NCBI GenBank assembly: GCA_964555055.1
Contig: CAZKQW010000004.1
Span: 124,001 to 188,000 of the forward strand
Reading direction: 5' to 3'
Source of the DNA: GCA-016699445 sp964555055
GTDB taxonomy: Bacteria > UBA10199 > JACPAL01 > GCA-016699445
Length of the DNA stretch: 64,000 nt
The first letter of the stretch is position 1, and every line of letters begins with the position of its first letter. The notes beneath the pieces are model-generated. The model saw only the letters and a list, made by a program, of their open reading frames with translations. It made no database searches and was not told the DNA's origin. A program made the position numbers and the translations under genes. This document shows positions 9,265-16,768 of the stretch, piece by piece.

Positions 9265-9360
9265 GGGTGGGCCGGACGAGTCCGGCAGTACCCGACGGAG
9301 TGAACGATCAAACATTGAAACCCAGACGAGGGTTTCAGGGAGAGAGCGGTATCTCTCCCT
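9265..9360 (+). ncRNA. three tandem perfect hairpins ahead of the SCP2 gene (structured leader or small RNA)
   Basis: Three adjacent stems are visible: GCCGGA/TCCGGC around CGAG (9271-9286), with flanking GGGT/ACCC (9265-9268 and 9290-9293) able to extend it; TGAAACCC/GGGTTTCA around AGACGA (9316-9337); and AGGGAGAGA/TCTCTCCCT around GCGGTA (9337-9360). All paired arms are perfect. An A-rich stretch and an AAGGAG ribosome site then lead to the start at 9380. No U tract follows the last stem, so it is not a simple terminator. No known riboswitch is recognised. It could be a 5' leader that controls or stabilises the SCP2 mRNA, or a separate RNA. Confidence 0.55.
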
Positions 9361-9379
9361 GAATAAAAAAGGAGAATCC

Positions 9380-9700
9380 ATGACGCCCAAAGAATATTTT
9401 GAAGTTAAAGTTCCCGAAAATCTCAAGACCAAAGCGGATAAATTGACCAGCATCAATGCGATCTATGAATTCAACCTCACGGGACCCAACGGGGGTGTCT
9501 GGAGTTTGGACCTAACGGTGCCGGGTGGCAAAGTCAGCAGCGGTTCGACCGGCAAAGCCAATTGCACGATCACTATGGAAGACGAGAACTTCTCCAAATT
9601 GGTCACGGGACAGTTAAACGCCCAAATGGCCTTCATGACCGGTAAATTGAAGGTGGCCGGCAACATGGGCTTGGCGTTGAAATTGACTAGCGTCATCTAA
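9380..9700 (+). CDS. SCP2 sterol-carrier-type lipid-binding protein
   Basis: A 106-residue protein consisting of one SCP2 domain: beta strands with the segment GGVWSLDLTVPGGKV, then TITMEDENFSKLVTGQLNAQMAFMTGKLKVAGNMGLALKL, which matches the conserved SCP2 helix and the final G-K-L-K-V-x-G-[DN] strand motif. Such proteins bind acyl chains or acyl-CoAs in a hydrophobic tunnel. No signal peptide; cytosolic by prediction. A strong AAGGAG Shine-Dalgarno lies 6 nt before the ATG, and a hairpin-rich leader precedes it. Its neighbour downstream is an acyl-CoA racemase-like enzyme, which fits a lipid context, but a terminator-like hairpin separates the two. Confidence 0.9.
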   Translation: MTPKEYFEVKVPENLKTKADKLTSINAIYEFNLTGPNGGVWSLDLTVPGGKVSSGSTGKANCTITMEDENFSKLVTGQLNAQMAFMTGKLKVAGNMGLALKLTSVI

Positions 9701-9726
9701 AGTAGCGTAAAAAAAAGAGGAGTCAA

Positions 9727-9760
9727 AAACCGCCCTCGACTCGAACGTCGAGGGCGGTTT
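9727..9760 (+). terminator. strong hairpin, terminator-like, abutting the next start codon
   Basis: AAACCGCCCTCGAC and GTCGAGGGCGGTTT make a perfect 14-bp stem around a 6-nt loop, followed by ACTTT. It should end the SCP2 transcript. It stops only 5 nt before the ATG at 9766, leaving no room for a ribosome-binding site. Confidence 0.8.
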
Positions 9761-9765
9761 ACTTT

Positions 9766-10770
9766 ATGGTTCCGCTAAAAAACATCACCGTCATCGATAT
9801 TTCCCGCCTCTTGCCCGGAGGTTATGCGTCTCTTTTGTTATGCGAGATGGGGGCCAGAGTCATTAAGGTGGAGCCCAAGGGTATCGGCGATTACCACCGC
9901 GCCGTCATTCCGGGTGGACTTCTGAAGAGTCATACGCGCATCATCCATTCTGGCAAGGAAAGCCTTGAGCTGGATTTGAAATCCTCTGCAGACCAAGTCC
10001 TTTTCAAAAAGCTCGTGAAAAAAGCGGATGTCGTTCTTGAAAGCTTTCGTCCCGGCGTGCTTGACGCGTTGGGATTGGGATTTCGGATGCTCAAAAAGAT
10101 ACGATCCGGGATCGTTTTATGCTCCATCACGGGCTTCGGTCAAAAAGGACCGCAGTCCCGCCTGGCCGGCCACGACATGAATTTCGTCGGCCTTTCCGGT
10201 TTGTCCCATAAGATGCGCGACGCACGGGGACGGCCGGTCCTTCCCGATTTCCAGATCGCCGACATGGCGGCAGGAATGGAGGCGGCCATGAAAATCGCCG
10301 CAGCCCTCGCTCAAAGAGGGAATAAAATCCGTAAAACGGCGAAAGGTGCGCACATCGACGTTTCCATGTTGGGGGCGGCGCGATCTTGGGCCCGCTTCTG
10401 CGAATTCGAGGAAACGACACCGACGATCTTAGGTGGCACTTTAGCGCGTTACAACGTCTACGAGACGGCGGACGGTAAGTGGGTGACGTTAGGCGCGTTG
10501 GAGGAGAAGTTTTGGAAGAAGTTCTGCGGCCTCATCGACAAGCCGGAATGGGGGCATCTCGCTCTCTCCGATGAGAAGGCGATTCGACGTCAATTAGAAG
10601 CTGTTTTTAAGTCAAAAACACAACAGGAATGGATGGCCTTTGGCGAACGTGCAGACGTTTGCCTTTTCCCGGTTTTCGAAAAGCCTAACTTCCCCGGGCC
10701 TTCGAAGAAACCTCCATCTGTCGGGGCTCATCGTCGAAAAATTCTTAAAGAGCTTGGAGTCGCAGGATGA
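9766..10770 (+). CDS. CaiB/BaiF family enzyme, alpha-methylacyl-CoA racemase-like
   Basis: Family III CoA-transferase fold, 334 residues. The start MVPLKNITVIDISRLLPGGYASLLLCEMGARVIKVE is the typical N-terminus. H136 (in AGHDMNF) and D166 (in QIADMAAG) are 30 residues apart, the same spacing as the catalytic His126/Asp156 pair of the mycobacterial methylacyl-CoA racemase, and both match their motifs; this favours racemase over CoA-transferase activity. The role would be epimerisation of 2-methylacyl-CoA thioesters in branched-chain lipid breakdown. The protein is slightly shorter than usual (about 360). There is no Shine-Dalgarno: a 14-bp hairpin ends 5 nt before the ATG. The stop overlaps nadE by 4 nt (ATGA). 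Confidence 0.88.
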   Translation: MVPLKNITVIDISRLLPGGYASLLLCEMGARVIKVEPKGIGDYHRAVIPGGLLKSHTRIIHSGKESLELDLKSSADQVLFKKLVKKADVVLESFRPGVLDALGLGFRMLKKIRSGIVLCSITGFGQKGPQSRLAGHDMNFVGLSGLSHKMRDARGRPVLPDFQIADMAAGMEAAMKIAAALAQRGNKIRKTAKGAHIDVSMLGAARSWARFCEFEETTPTILGGTLARYNVYETADGKWVTLGALEEKFWKKFCGLIDKPEWGHLALSDEKAIRRQLEAVFKSKTQQEWMAFGERADVCLFPVFEKPNFPGPSKKPPSVGAHRRKILKELGVAG

Positions 10771-12425
10771 AAATCGCCCTGGCCCAAATCAACGTCACGA
10801 TCGGGGACTTCGCCGGCGTATTGGAGACGATAGAATCCTGTGTCGCCCGCGCGGAAGACGCCGGTGCCACGATGGTCATTTTCCCGGAGCTTGCGTTGAC
10901 GGGCTATCCGCCTCGGGATCTTTTGGAGGATCCCGATTTCATCCGAGGCAACAGGAACGCCCTCGCGGCGGTCGCGAAGCTTTCGCGGAACCTGCGCATC
11001 CTCGTCGGGTACGTGGAGAAGAATACGCGGGCCTCCGGCAAGCGATGCTTCAATGCCTTGGCGTTGTGCGAGGGAGGTCGCGTCCGGCATCGTTACTTTA
11101 AGAGGTTATTGCCCAATTACGACGTGTTCGACGAGAGCCGTTATTTCGAACCGGGCACGGGCGACGGTATCTTGACGTTGGGAGGCCTGGGAAAGGTCGG
11201 CGTCTCGATCTGCGAGGACGCGTGGAACGACTCCCAGTTTTGGCCTAATCCCCTGTACGCCGTCGATCCCCTCAAGATCCAAGCGAAGAAAAAAGCGGGG
11301 TTTTTGATGAACGTCTCCGCGTCGCCTTTCTGCGTCGGCAAGCCCGAATTGAAACGAAAAATGTTTTCCCGGATGGCGCGGCGTTATGGGACGCCGATGA
11401 TTTACGTGAACCTGGTGGGCGGCAACGACGAGTTGGTCTTCGACGGGCGCAGTTTCGCGATGGACGAGAAGGGGCGTCTGCTGGCCGAAGCCAAAGCCTT
11501 CGAAGAAGACCTGCTCGTCGTCGACGCGGAAAAGACGAAGAAGGGGATAACCCTCCGCGCGCCGAAAACTGCCCGCCGTCGGGCGCCCGTCGATCCGATG
11601 AAGGACGTCTTCGACGCGTTGGTGCTGGGTCTGCGGGATTACGTACGGAAATGCGGTTTCGAAAAGGTGGTCTTGGGCCTCTCCGGCGGTGTCGACTCGA
11701 CCTTGGTCGCCATCTTGGCCGCGGAAGCCTTGGGGCCCCAAAACGTATTGGGCGTCCTGATGCCGTCGCCGTATTCGAGCGTGGGGAGCATCGAAGACGC
11801 GGAAGCCTTGGCGAGGAACCTCAAAATCGAGACGAAGAGTTATACCATCCGGGACGTCTACCAGACCTATCGCGCCCTTTTCGGAAGACCCGCCGATATG
11901 CCTCCCGATCTCGCCGACGAGAACGTCCAAGCGCGCATCCGAGGCAACATCCTCATGACGCTCTCCAATCGCCACGGAGCGATGGTGCTGACGACGGGCA
12001 ACAAATCCGAGCTCGCGATGGGTTATTGCACGCTCTACGGCGACATGAGCGGCGGCTTGGCGGTGATCTCGGACCTCTTGAAGACCAAGGTTTACGAGCT
12101 CTGCCATTATATCCAAAGGACGCGCCAGGTCATCCCTCCCGACGTCTTGACGAAAGCTCCGAGCGCGGAGCTCCGTCCCGACCAAAAGGACCAAGACAGC
12201 TTGCCTCCCTACGAAACGCTCGACGCGATCCTAGAGGCCGCCATCGAGGAACAAAAGACGGAAGCTCAAATCATCAAACGAGGTTTCGACCCGAAGACCG
12301 TTCGTCGAGTCCTCCAATCCCTCCACCGAAACGAATACAAACGCCGCCAGGCCGCCCCGGGACTCAAAATCACGTCACGAGCCTTCGGCTTGGGTCGGCG
12401 TTATCCTCTAGCGAGAAAGATCTGA
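10767..12425 (+). CDS. nadE: glutamine-hydrolysing NAD(+) synthase
   Basis: Converts nicotinic acid adenine dinucleotide to NAD+ with ATP and glutamine, the last step of NAD synthesis, in the cytosol. The N-terminal nitrilase-type glutaminase domain (about 1-250) shows its full triad: E41 in FPELALTGYPPRDLL, K112 in YFKRLLPNYDVFDE and C149 in GVSICEDAWN. The synthase domain begins near residue 285 with the ATP pyrophosphatase loop LSGGVDSTL at about residue 305. The length of 552 matches the compact proteobacterial form, not the long actinobacterial one of about 680. It overlaps the preceding gene by 4 nt and the following rsmI by 1 nt, so the three genes form an operon. Confidence 0.96.
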   Translation: MKIALAQINVTIGDFAGVLETIESCVARAEDAGATMVIFPELALTGYPPRDLLEDPDFIRGNRNALAAVAKLSRNLRILVGYVEKNTRASGKRCFNALALCEGGRVRHRYFKRLLPNYDVFDESRYFEPGTGDGILTLGGLGKVGVSICEDAWNDSQFWPNPLYAVDPLKIQAKKKAGFLMNVSASPFCVGKPELKRKMFSRMARRYGTPMIYVNLVGGNDELVFDGRSFAMDEKGRLLAEAKAFEEDLLVVDAEKTKKGITLRAPKTARRRAPVDPMKDVFDALVLGLRDYVRKCGFEKVVLGLSGGVDSTLVAILAAEALGPQNVLGVLMPSPYSSVGSIEDAEALARNLKIETKSYTIRDVYQTYRALFGRPADMPPDLADENVQARIRGNILMTLSNRHGAMVLTTGNKSELAMGYCTLYGDMSGGLAVISDLLKTKVYELCHYIQRTRQVIPPDVLTKAPSAELRPDQKDQDSLPPYETLDAILEAAIEEQKTEAQIIKRGFDPKTVRRVLQSLHRNEYKRRQAAPGLKITSRAFGLGRRYPLARKI

Positions 12426-13096
12426 TGCCCGGCATCCTCTACATCGTCGCCACTCCCATCGGGAATCTCGAGGACATTACGCTCCGCGCGATTCGTATTT
12501 TAAAGGAAGTCGATCGGATCGCCTGCGAAGACACGCGGCACACGTCGCGGCTTCTTCAGCATTACCAAATCACCACGCCCACTACGAGCTACTTCGAGCA
12601 TAATAAGACCCAAAAAGGGGAGTACTTGATCTCCCAGCTCAGGGAAGGAAAAAACATCGCCCTCGTGTCGGACGCCGGCACTCCGGGCATTTCGGATCCG
12701 GGATTCAACCTCGTGCGCGACGCCGTGGCCCAGGGCATCCGCGTCATCCCGTTGCCGGGCCCTTCGGCGGCGATGTCGGCCCTGTGCGCTTCCGGATTAC
12801 CGACCGACCGGTTCCTATTCGTGGGATTCTTGCCTCAAAAGGACGGGAAAAAGAAAAAACTCCTGGAATCCCTCGTTCCCGAGGAAGGAACTTTGATCTT
12901 CTACGAATCCCCGTTCCGCATCCGCAAAACCGTCAAACTCATGGCCGAAGTCTTTGGAGACCGTCCGGCGGTACTGGTGCATGAGTTGACCAAAATCTAC
13001 GAATCTTTCCTGAGAGGCCCGCTTTGCGGGCTCGCTAGAAACGAAGAAGCGATCATCGAAAAAGGCGAGTGGGCGATTTTAGTGGGGAAACCGTAA
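12425..13096 (+). CDS. rsmI: 16S rRNA (cytidine-1402 2'-O)-methyltransferase, short form
   Basis: SAM-dependent tetrapyrrole-methylase-fold enzyme that 2'-O-methylates C1402 of 16S rRNA in the decoding centre. Landmarks are LYIVATPIGNLEDITLRA at the N-terminus, CEDTRHTSRLLQHY, the SAM loop SDAGTPGISDPG and LPGPSAAMSALCASG, then GFLPQKDGKKK. The product has 223 residues, whereas E. coli RsmI has 286: the C-terminal domain of about 60 residues is absent and the protein ends right after the methylase core (GEWAILVGKP). The ATG at 12425 sits inside the nadE stop. The same frame is open far upstream through nadE, but only the part from 12425 resembles a protein family. Confidence 0.93.
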   Translation: MPGILYIVATPIGNLEDITLRAIRILKEVDRIACEDTRHTSRLLQHYQITTPTTSYFEHNKTQKGEYLISQLREGKNIALVSDAGTPGISDPGFNLVRDAVAQGIRVIPLPGPSAAMSALCASGLPTDRFLFVGFLPQKDGKKKKLLESLVPEEGTLIFYESPFRIRKTVKLMAEVFGDRPAVLVHELTKIYESFLRGPLCGLARNEEAIIEKGEWAILVGKP

Positions 13097-13103
13097 AAAC
13101 CCC

Positions 13104-13131
13104 TTGCCGCTCCTTTTTTTCTCGGTACACT
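13104..13131 (+). promoter_or_regulatory. sigma70-type promoter, apparently leaderless
   Basis: TTGCCG (-35) and TACACT (-10) are separated by 16 nt. The -10 box ends 6 nt before the ATG at 13138, so the start site would fall at or next to the A of the start codon. There is no Shine-Dalgarno. Confidence 0.55.
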
Positions 13132-13137
13132 TTTTAT

Positions 13138-13347
13138 ATGTCCTCTCCCCCTAGAGAAAAAACCGAAGCCGAAAAAGCCGCCGAAGCGTGGGGAATTGAT
13201 TTATCCTTGATTGACTCGGCTCTTGAGCGAACCCCTATGGAGAGGCTTTCGATACACCAAAATATGCTGAATACGGCCATTCAACTTCAGGAGGCCATGA
13301 GAAATGCAAGAATCAAAGGACTTGTTCCAGATTCTCATAAAAAATAA
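13138..13347 (+). CDS. small helical partner of a nucleotidyltransferase (antitoxin-like)
   Basis: A 69-residue charged helical protein with a core around LSLIDSALERTPMERLSIHQ. Small proteins of this style (xxTPxERLxxxxxxxxxxxxL) are commonly encoded directly upstream of stand-alone nucleotidyltransferases, where one gene product may neutralise or guide the other; that pairing is family knowledge, the function is not established. It overlaps the downstream NTase by 44 nt. The start is the ATG at 13138, chosen because a promoter lies 6 nt upstream and rsmI ends at 13096; an earlier in-frame start at 13069 would lie inside rsmI. No membrane segment or cysteine cluster is present. Confidence 0.7.
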   Translation: MSSPPREKTEAEKAAEAWGIDLSLIDSALERTPMERLSIHQNMLNTAIQLQEAMRNARIKGLVPDSHKK

Positions 13348-13795
13348 GGTCGATTGCGTACTGGTTGGGGGGCTCGCCGCAATTACTCATGGAGCCGCGA
13401 CGATGACATGGGATTTAGATGTGTGCTTCGACTTCAATCCCGATAACGTGCGGACTCTTCTCCATGCCCTCGAGCCAGTCCATCCGCGAGTGCGTGCCCA
13501 ATCGGGATGGCTCTCCCTGACCGAATACACCCCGGAACGCCTCGCCCAGTTGGACAACCTCTATATCACTACGGATTTGGGCCGGTTGGATTTATTGGGT
13601 TTCATCGCCGGGGTCGGAAAGTATCCGGAGGTGAAACAGCATTCCGTTGAAATCGATCTCTTGGGGTATCCTTGTCGCGTCTTGGATCTCGAATCCTTGA
13701 TTAAAGCTAAGGAAACCCTCAACCGTCCTAAGGACCAACAAGTGGTTCTTGAACTGAGGGTAATCCAAGAAAAACTGAAGTCCTCGAAGGCTTGA
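13304..13795 (+). CDS. minimal nucleotidyltransferase (AbiEii/MNT-like), second gene of a two-gene module
   Basis: A 163-residue protein with the nucleotidyltransferase-fold signature VGGLAAITHGAATMTWDLDVCFD: the GG helix-turn motif followed by D-x-D carboxylates that bind Mg-nucleotide. Further conserved features are DLLGFIAGVG and the C-terminal VLDLESLIKAKETLNRPKD, which are typical of stand-alone NTases related to AbiEii toxins. It should transfer a nucleotide to a protein or RNA substrate. An AGGAGG Shine-Dalgarno lies 9 nt before the ATG, inside the small upstream gene, so expression is coupled to it. A toxin-antitoxin function is plausible but unproven; the family also includes uncharacterised housekeeping members. 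Confidence 0.8.
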   Translation: MQESKDLFQILIKNKVDCVLVGGLAAITHGAATMTWDLDVCFDFNPDNVRTLLHALEPVHPRVRAQSGWLSLTEYTPERLAQLDNLYITTDLGRLDLLGFIAGVGKYPEVKQHSVEIDLLGYPCRVLDLESLIKAKETLNRPKDQQVVLELRVIQEKLKSSKA

Positions 13796-13963
13796 TCTCT
13801 AGGCTTTGTAAAATCCCTTCGCTTGCCGCTCCGTTTGATGGAGCGTGTCGGTAATCAATCACCTTACCACGCCTCAGGACGAGGCGGTTATCGCAATAGA
13901 GCTTCACGGCGCGGGTGAGGAGCTTGGCTTCGGCTTTTCGGCCTTTTCCCATGATGCTCTCCA
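13796..13963 (-). pseudogene. decayed copy of the purU 3' end
   Basis: On the minus strand this 168-bp stretch reads LESIMGKGRKAEAK, LTRAVKLYCDNRLVLRRGKV and IDYRH, which align with the last 50 or so codons of the intact purU at 15786-15952 (about 33 of 39 residues match). A one-base insertion after RH shifts the frame; in the shifted frame it continues LHQTERQAKGFYKA-stop against LHQTEQKAKEFYKV-stop in purU. Homology stops abruptly at the leucine-glutamate codons on the other side. Both copies point the same way, so they form direct repeats around the metalloprotease gene. Confidence 0.88.
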
Positions 13964-14039
13964 AAAAACATTCTTCATAGTCGAATTAACCCTCAATTTT
14001 TTTAAAAAACATCCGTTTAAGTGTTTTCAGAGGCATCCT

Positions 14040-15755
14040 ATGAAACGCTTAAAGGTATTATGGCTCATTCTGTTTGTCCTGGGTTCGGGGGGGGCGGCTG
14101 TCGCCCAGGAAAGCGGAGCTGGTGGTAGAGGTGGTCTTCAAGATTGGTGCGATCGCTTAACCCAGAAATTGGTGAGGAACAGTCGCCGGGATCCTTCTAC
14201 TCGAGGTGAATATTTGGCGTGGCAGAACGAGGAAAGAGGGGTGCAAGCTTGTGATGAAGCTATAGAGCAATTGAGAAGGCGTCAGAACGCTTTAGGGCCT
14301 CATATCTGTCCGGATAATCCAAATTGTAGGGAGATCGGCGAATTAGGGGCTCAAATTGCCGCTTTATTGGAAAAATGTAATCGAAAAAGAAATAATGCCA
14401 GGGAATTGAACGAGCCTTACTCGTTTTATGAGCAAGCCCTAAGGGAAAATAGTTTGCCGGCTTTAGCGAGCCAACTCAGAACCCCTGGACGCTTCGGTTT
14501 CCGTTGCGAGAGGGTCATTGAATCTGGTTGCGGGACGCGGGGAGGAATTGTGGCCCCGGAAGTCACGGATCCGGCGAACCGAAGTCAACAGTTGGCCCAT
14601 CGGTCTATCCAAGCCCTTAACTTCACCATGGATCCTTACGACCCTCCCGGAGACGGGAATGGCGGTTCCAACGGAGGGGCGCCGCCTGAAGATCCGGATC
14701 CGGATAGTTATGATAACCATATGTCCGATACGGATCGCGAAGCTTGCCTCTTCGCCAGTCGAGTCTATCAAAGAAGGCAGGCGACCCGTGCGGCCGTGGA
14801 AAGGGTGTGTCCTAGCGCTCCCGTGGATTCAAGGGTGACCGTCAATCTAAACTTGGCGGTCGAATCCCCCGACTGTCCCGGTGAGATATTCCCGACGAAT
14901 CAAGTACGTTATCACGTCATTAGATCTCAGGGCGACAACGAGACCATTCAGAGGACGCTTCAAGTTCGCGTCGGGATAGACGCTTCACGGCAAAATTTAA
15001 GCCCCGAAGCGGAACGTTCTTTGAACGGTTTGGTGAATCTCGCCAACCGCTGCGTCAGCCGGTTGATACGGCCCGTTTGGGCCCGATACGGAGTCAACTT
15101 TGATTTATCGTTCGAACGTCGGGTCTCCGATAGGGATTCCTCATACGACCAGCGGATTATCTTTACGAACGACCCTTCTTGCAGTCGCTCCGATGCCGGC
15201 CGCTTTTGTTTGGGGTATAGCTGCGATCCGGGTCAAGAAGAGTGCTTCAATCAACTTGCTCAAGTTGTCGATAGTTCCTCATCCAGCGGTTTTTGCCATT
15301 TGATTCTGCATGAAAGCGGCCATTGGCTAGGTTTGCCGGACGAATACGCGGAGGATGGGTATTTGGACTATGCTTGCCGATCCACGAGACGACCCTTATC
15401 CAATCCCTATGTAAGGGGACAAACATTCGACCCGAGATTCCTTTCAGATTTACAGGATTTCACATCGCCCCTCGGGTTCCATGTGACGAGCGTGATGCAG
15501 CAGGCTTTCGGGATCGGCGAATTTGCCCAAATGGGGGATTCGACTTCAGGGTCGATTTTCGACCACGACCCCCTCAATCAATACGAGTTTTTCGAGAATA
15601 TAGCCCAAATTTTTGAACCGGCTTGCGACCCTACGGAAGCCGCTAGCCCCCAATATCGCGTTTGGGGTAACGGTGCGGAGCCCCGCAGCTACCGCCCTTC
15701 CGACGGCCCCCCTCCTTTGAGGGTGGGAGATTTACCCAGGCGGAACGGGGAATAA
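14040..15755 (+). CDS. secreted zinc metalloprotease (HExxHxxGxxDE type)
   Basis: A 571-residue secreted protein. The Sec signal peptide is residues 1-22 (KRLKVLWLILFVLGSGGAAVAQ, cleavage after AVA). A long N-terminal region rich in charged residues and cysteines runs to about 270, with a Gly/Pro-rich patch near 205. The catalytic helix HLILHESGHWLGLPDEY carries HExxHxxGLPDE, the third ligand being histidine or aspartate in the extended motif; many cysteines nearby suggest disulfides. The start at 14040 has AGAGG 7 nt upstream; the longer open frame from 13845 runs through the decayed purU copy. Its gene is bracketed by direct repeats of the purU 3' end, which suggests later arrival at this site. 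The exact protease family is not determined. Confidence 0.82.
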   Translation: MKRLKVLWLILFVLGSGGAAVAQESGAGGRGGLQDWCDRLTQKLVRNSRRDPSTRGEYLAWQNEERGVQACDEAIEQLRRRQNALGPHICPDNPNCREIGELGAQIAALLEKCNRKRNNARELNEPYSFYEQALRENSLPALASQLRTPGRFGFRCERVIESGCGTRGGIVAPEVTDPANRSQQLAHRSIQALNFTMDPYDPPGDGNGGSNGGAPPEDPDPDSYDNHMSDTDREACLFASRVYQRRQATRAAVERVCPSAPVDSRVTVNLNLAVESPDCPGEIFPTNQVRYHVIRSQGDNETIQRTLQVRVGIDASRQNLSPEAERSLNGLVNLANRCVSRLIRPVWARYGVNFDLSFERRVSDRDSSYDQRIIFTNDPSCSRSDAGRFCLGYSCDPGQEECFNQLAQVVDSSSSSGFCHLILHESGHWLGLPDEYAEDGYLDYACRSTRRPLSNPYVRGQTFDPRFLSDLQDFTSPLGFHVTSVMQQAFGIGEFAQMGDSTSGSIFDHDPLNQYEFFENIAQIFEPACDPTEAASPQYRVWGNGAEPRSYRPSDGPPPLRVGDLPRRNGE

Positions 15756-15788
15756 AGAAATTGGACGATAAGGGCTTCCGCTCAATCG

Positions 15789-16688
15789 CTAGACTTTATA
15801 GAATTCCTTCGCCTTCTGCTCCGTTTGATGGAGATGCCGGCTATCGATGACTTTACCGCGTCTCAGGACGAGGCGGTCGTCGCAGTAGAGCTTCACCGCT
15901 CGGGTCAGAGCCTTGGCTTCGGCTTCGCGGCCTTTGTCCATGACGCTCTCCAAGGTCTCCCGCGTCTTGTGGATGCGGAAGGCTTCCTGCGCGATGATCG
16001 GTCCTTGATCGAGATCCGTCGTGACGAAGTGGGCGGTCACGCCCACGTATTCAACGCCTTTTTGGAACGCTTGGGCGTAGGCGCGGGCTCCTGGAAACGA
16101 AGGGAGTAGGGAGGGATGAATGTTGATGATTCTTCCCTCGTGGCGGAAGCAGAATTCCGGCGACAAGATTTGCATGTAACGCGCGAGCACGATCAGGTCG
16201 ACGTCGTAGGCGACGAGCTTTTCCAGCAGGAAGCGTTCGTGTTCCTTTTTATCCTTCGAAGGGAAGGCGAAAAACGGAATATTTTCTTTCCGGGCGGTTT
16301 TTTCCAGGTCGGGGAGGTTGGAGAGAATGACGACTGGCTTGCCCTTGATCCGACCGGCCTTCATTTCCTTCAATAAAGCGGCGAGGCAATGGCTCTCTTT
16401 GGTGACGAGGAGGGCCACATGCTTGACCCGCCGTTGCTCCAAGATCTCCAAGGTCACGTCCATCCGGATCCTGCGCCCTACGTCGTTAAGGATCCCGCGG
16501 AACTGCGGTATCGTCTTCTTTAGGCCGGAAATGTCCACGACCATGTTCATCACGAGGAAGTCTTCCAAGATGCGCTGGTCGATGTCCTCGATGTTGAGGT
16601 TTTGCTGGGAGAGGCAGGTTGTGACCGCAGCGATAATTCCTTTGTGGTCGGGACCAGCGACGCGGATACGAGCAAGTTTCTTGGGCAT
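15789..16688 (-). CDS. purU: formyltetrahydrofolate deformylase
   Basis: Hydrolyses 10-formyl-THF to formate and THF, feeding formate to purine synthesis and balancing the one-carbon pool. 299 residues. An N-terminal ACT regulatory domain (about 5-80, starting ARIRVAGPDHKGIIAAVTTCL) is followed by the formyltransferase domain (about 90-280) with the conserved INIHPSLLPSFPGARAY and VTAHFVTTDLDQGPII blocks that supply Asn, His and Asp. The gene is alone, convergent with the metalloprotease gene and divergent from trpF over 80 bp. A degenerate copy of its last 50 codons lies 1.8 kb further left. Confidence 0.95.
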   Translation of the reverse strand: MPKKLARIRVAGPDHKGIIAAVTTCLSQQNLNIEDIDQRILEDFLVMNMVVDISGLKKTIPQFRGILNDVGRRIRMDVTLEILEQRRVKHVALLVTKESHCLAALLKEMKAGRIKGKPVVILSNLPDLEKTARKENIPFFAFPSKDKKEHERFLLEKLVAYDVDLIVLARYMQILSPEFCFRHEGRIINIHPSLLPSFPGARAYAQAFQKGVEYVGVTAHFVTTDLDQGPIIAQEAFRIHKTRETLESVMDKGREAEAKALTRAVKLYCDDRLVLRRGKVIDSRHLHQTEQKAKEFYKV

Positions 16689-16733
16689 AATCCGGCATTA
16701 CAGCAAAAAACCGGAAACGAAGAAAGGTTTTAG

Positions 16734-16762
16734 TTTACAAGGTCTCCCACGGATTTTATTCA
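16734..16762 (+). promoter_or_regulatory. trpF promoter, apparently leaderless
   Basis: TTTACA (-35) and TATTCA (-10) are 17 nt apart. The -10 box ends 6 nt before the trpF ATG at 16769, and no Shine-Dalgarno is present. Confidence 0.6.
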
Positions 16763-16768
16763 AGAGCG

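Noticed and set aside
11106..12194. 362-codon minus-strand frame under nadE
   Set aside because: Composition (His, Arg, Asp, Gln) is that of an antisense shadow of a GC-biased gene; no family recognised.
11651..12424. Continuous plus-strand frame fused upstream of rsmI (481 codons in total)
   Set aside because: The part before 12425 is Arg/Pro-rich and lies over the NAD synthase reading frame; only the part from 12425 matches a family.
13845..14039. N-terminal extension of the metalloprotease
   Set aside because: It translates the decayed purU copy in the wrong direction; the signal peptide starts at 14040.
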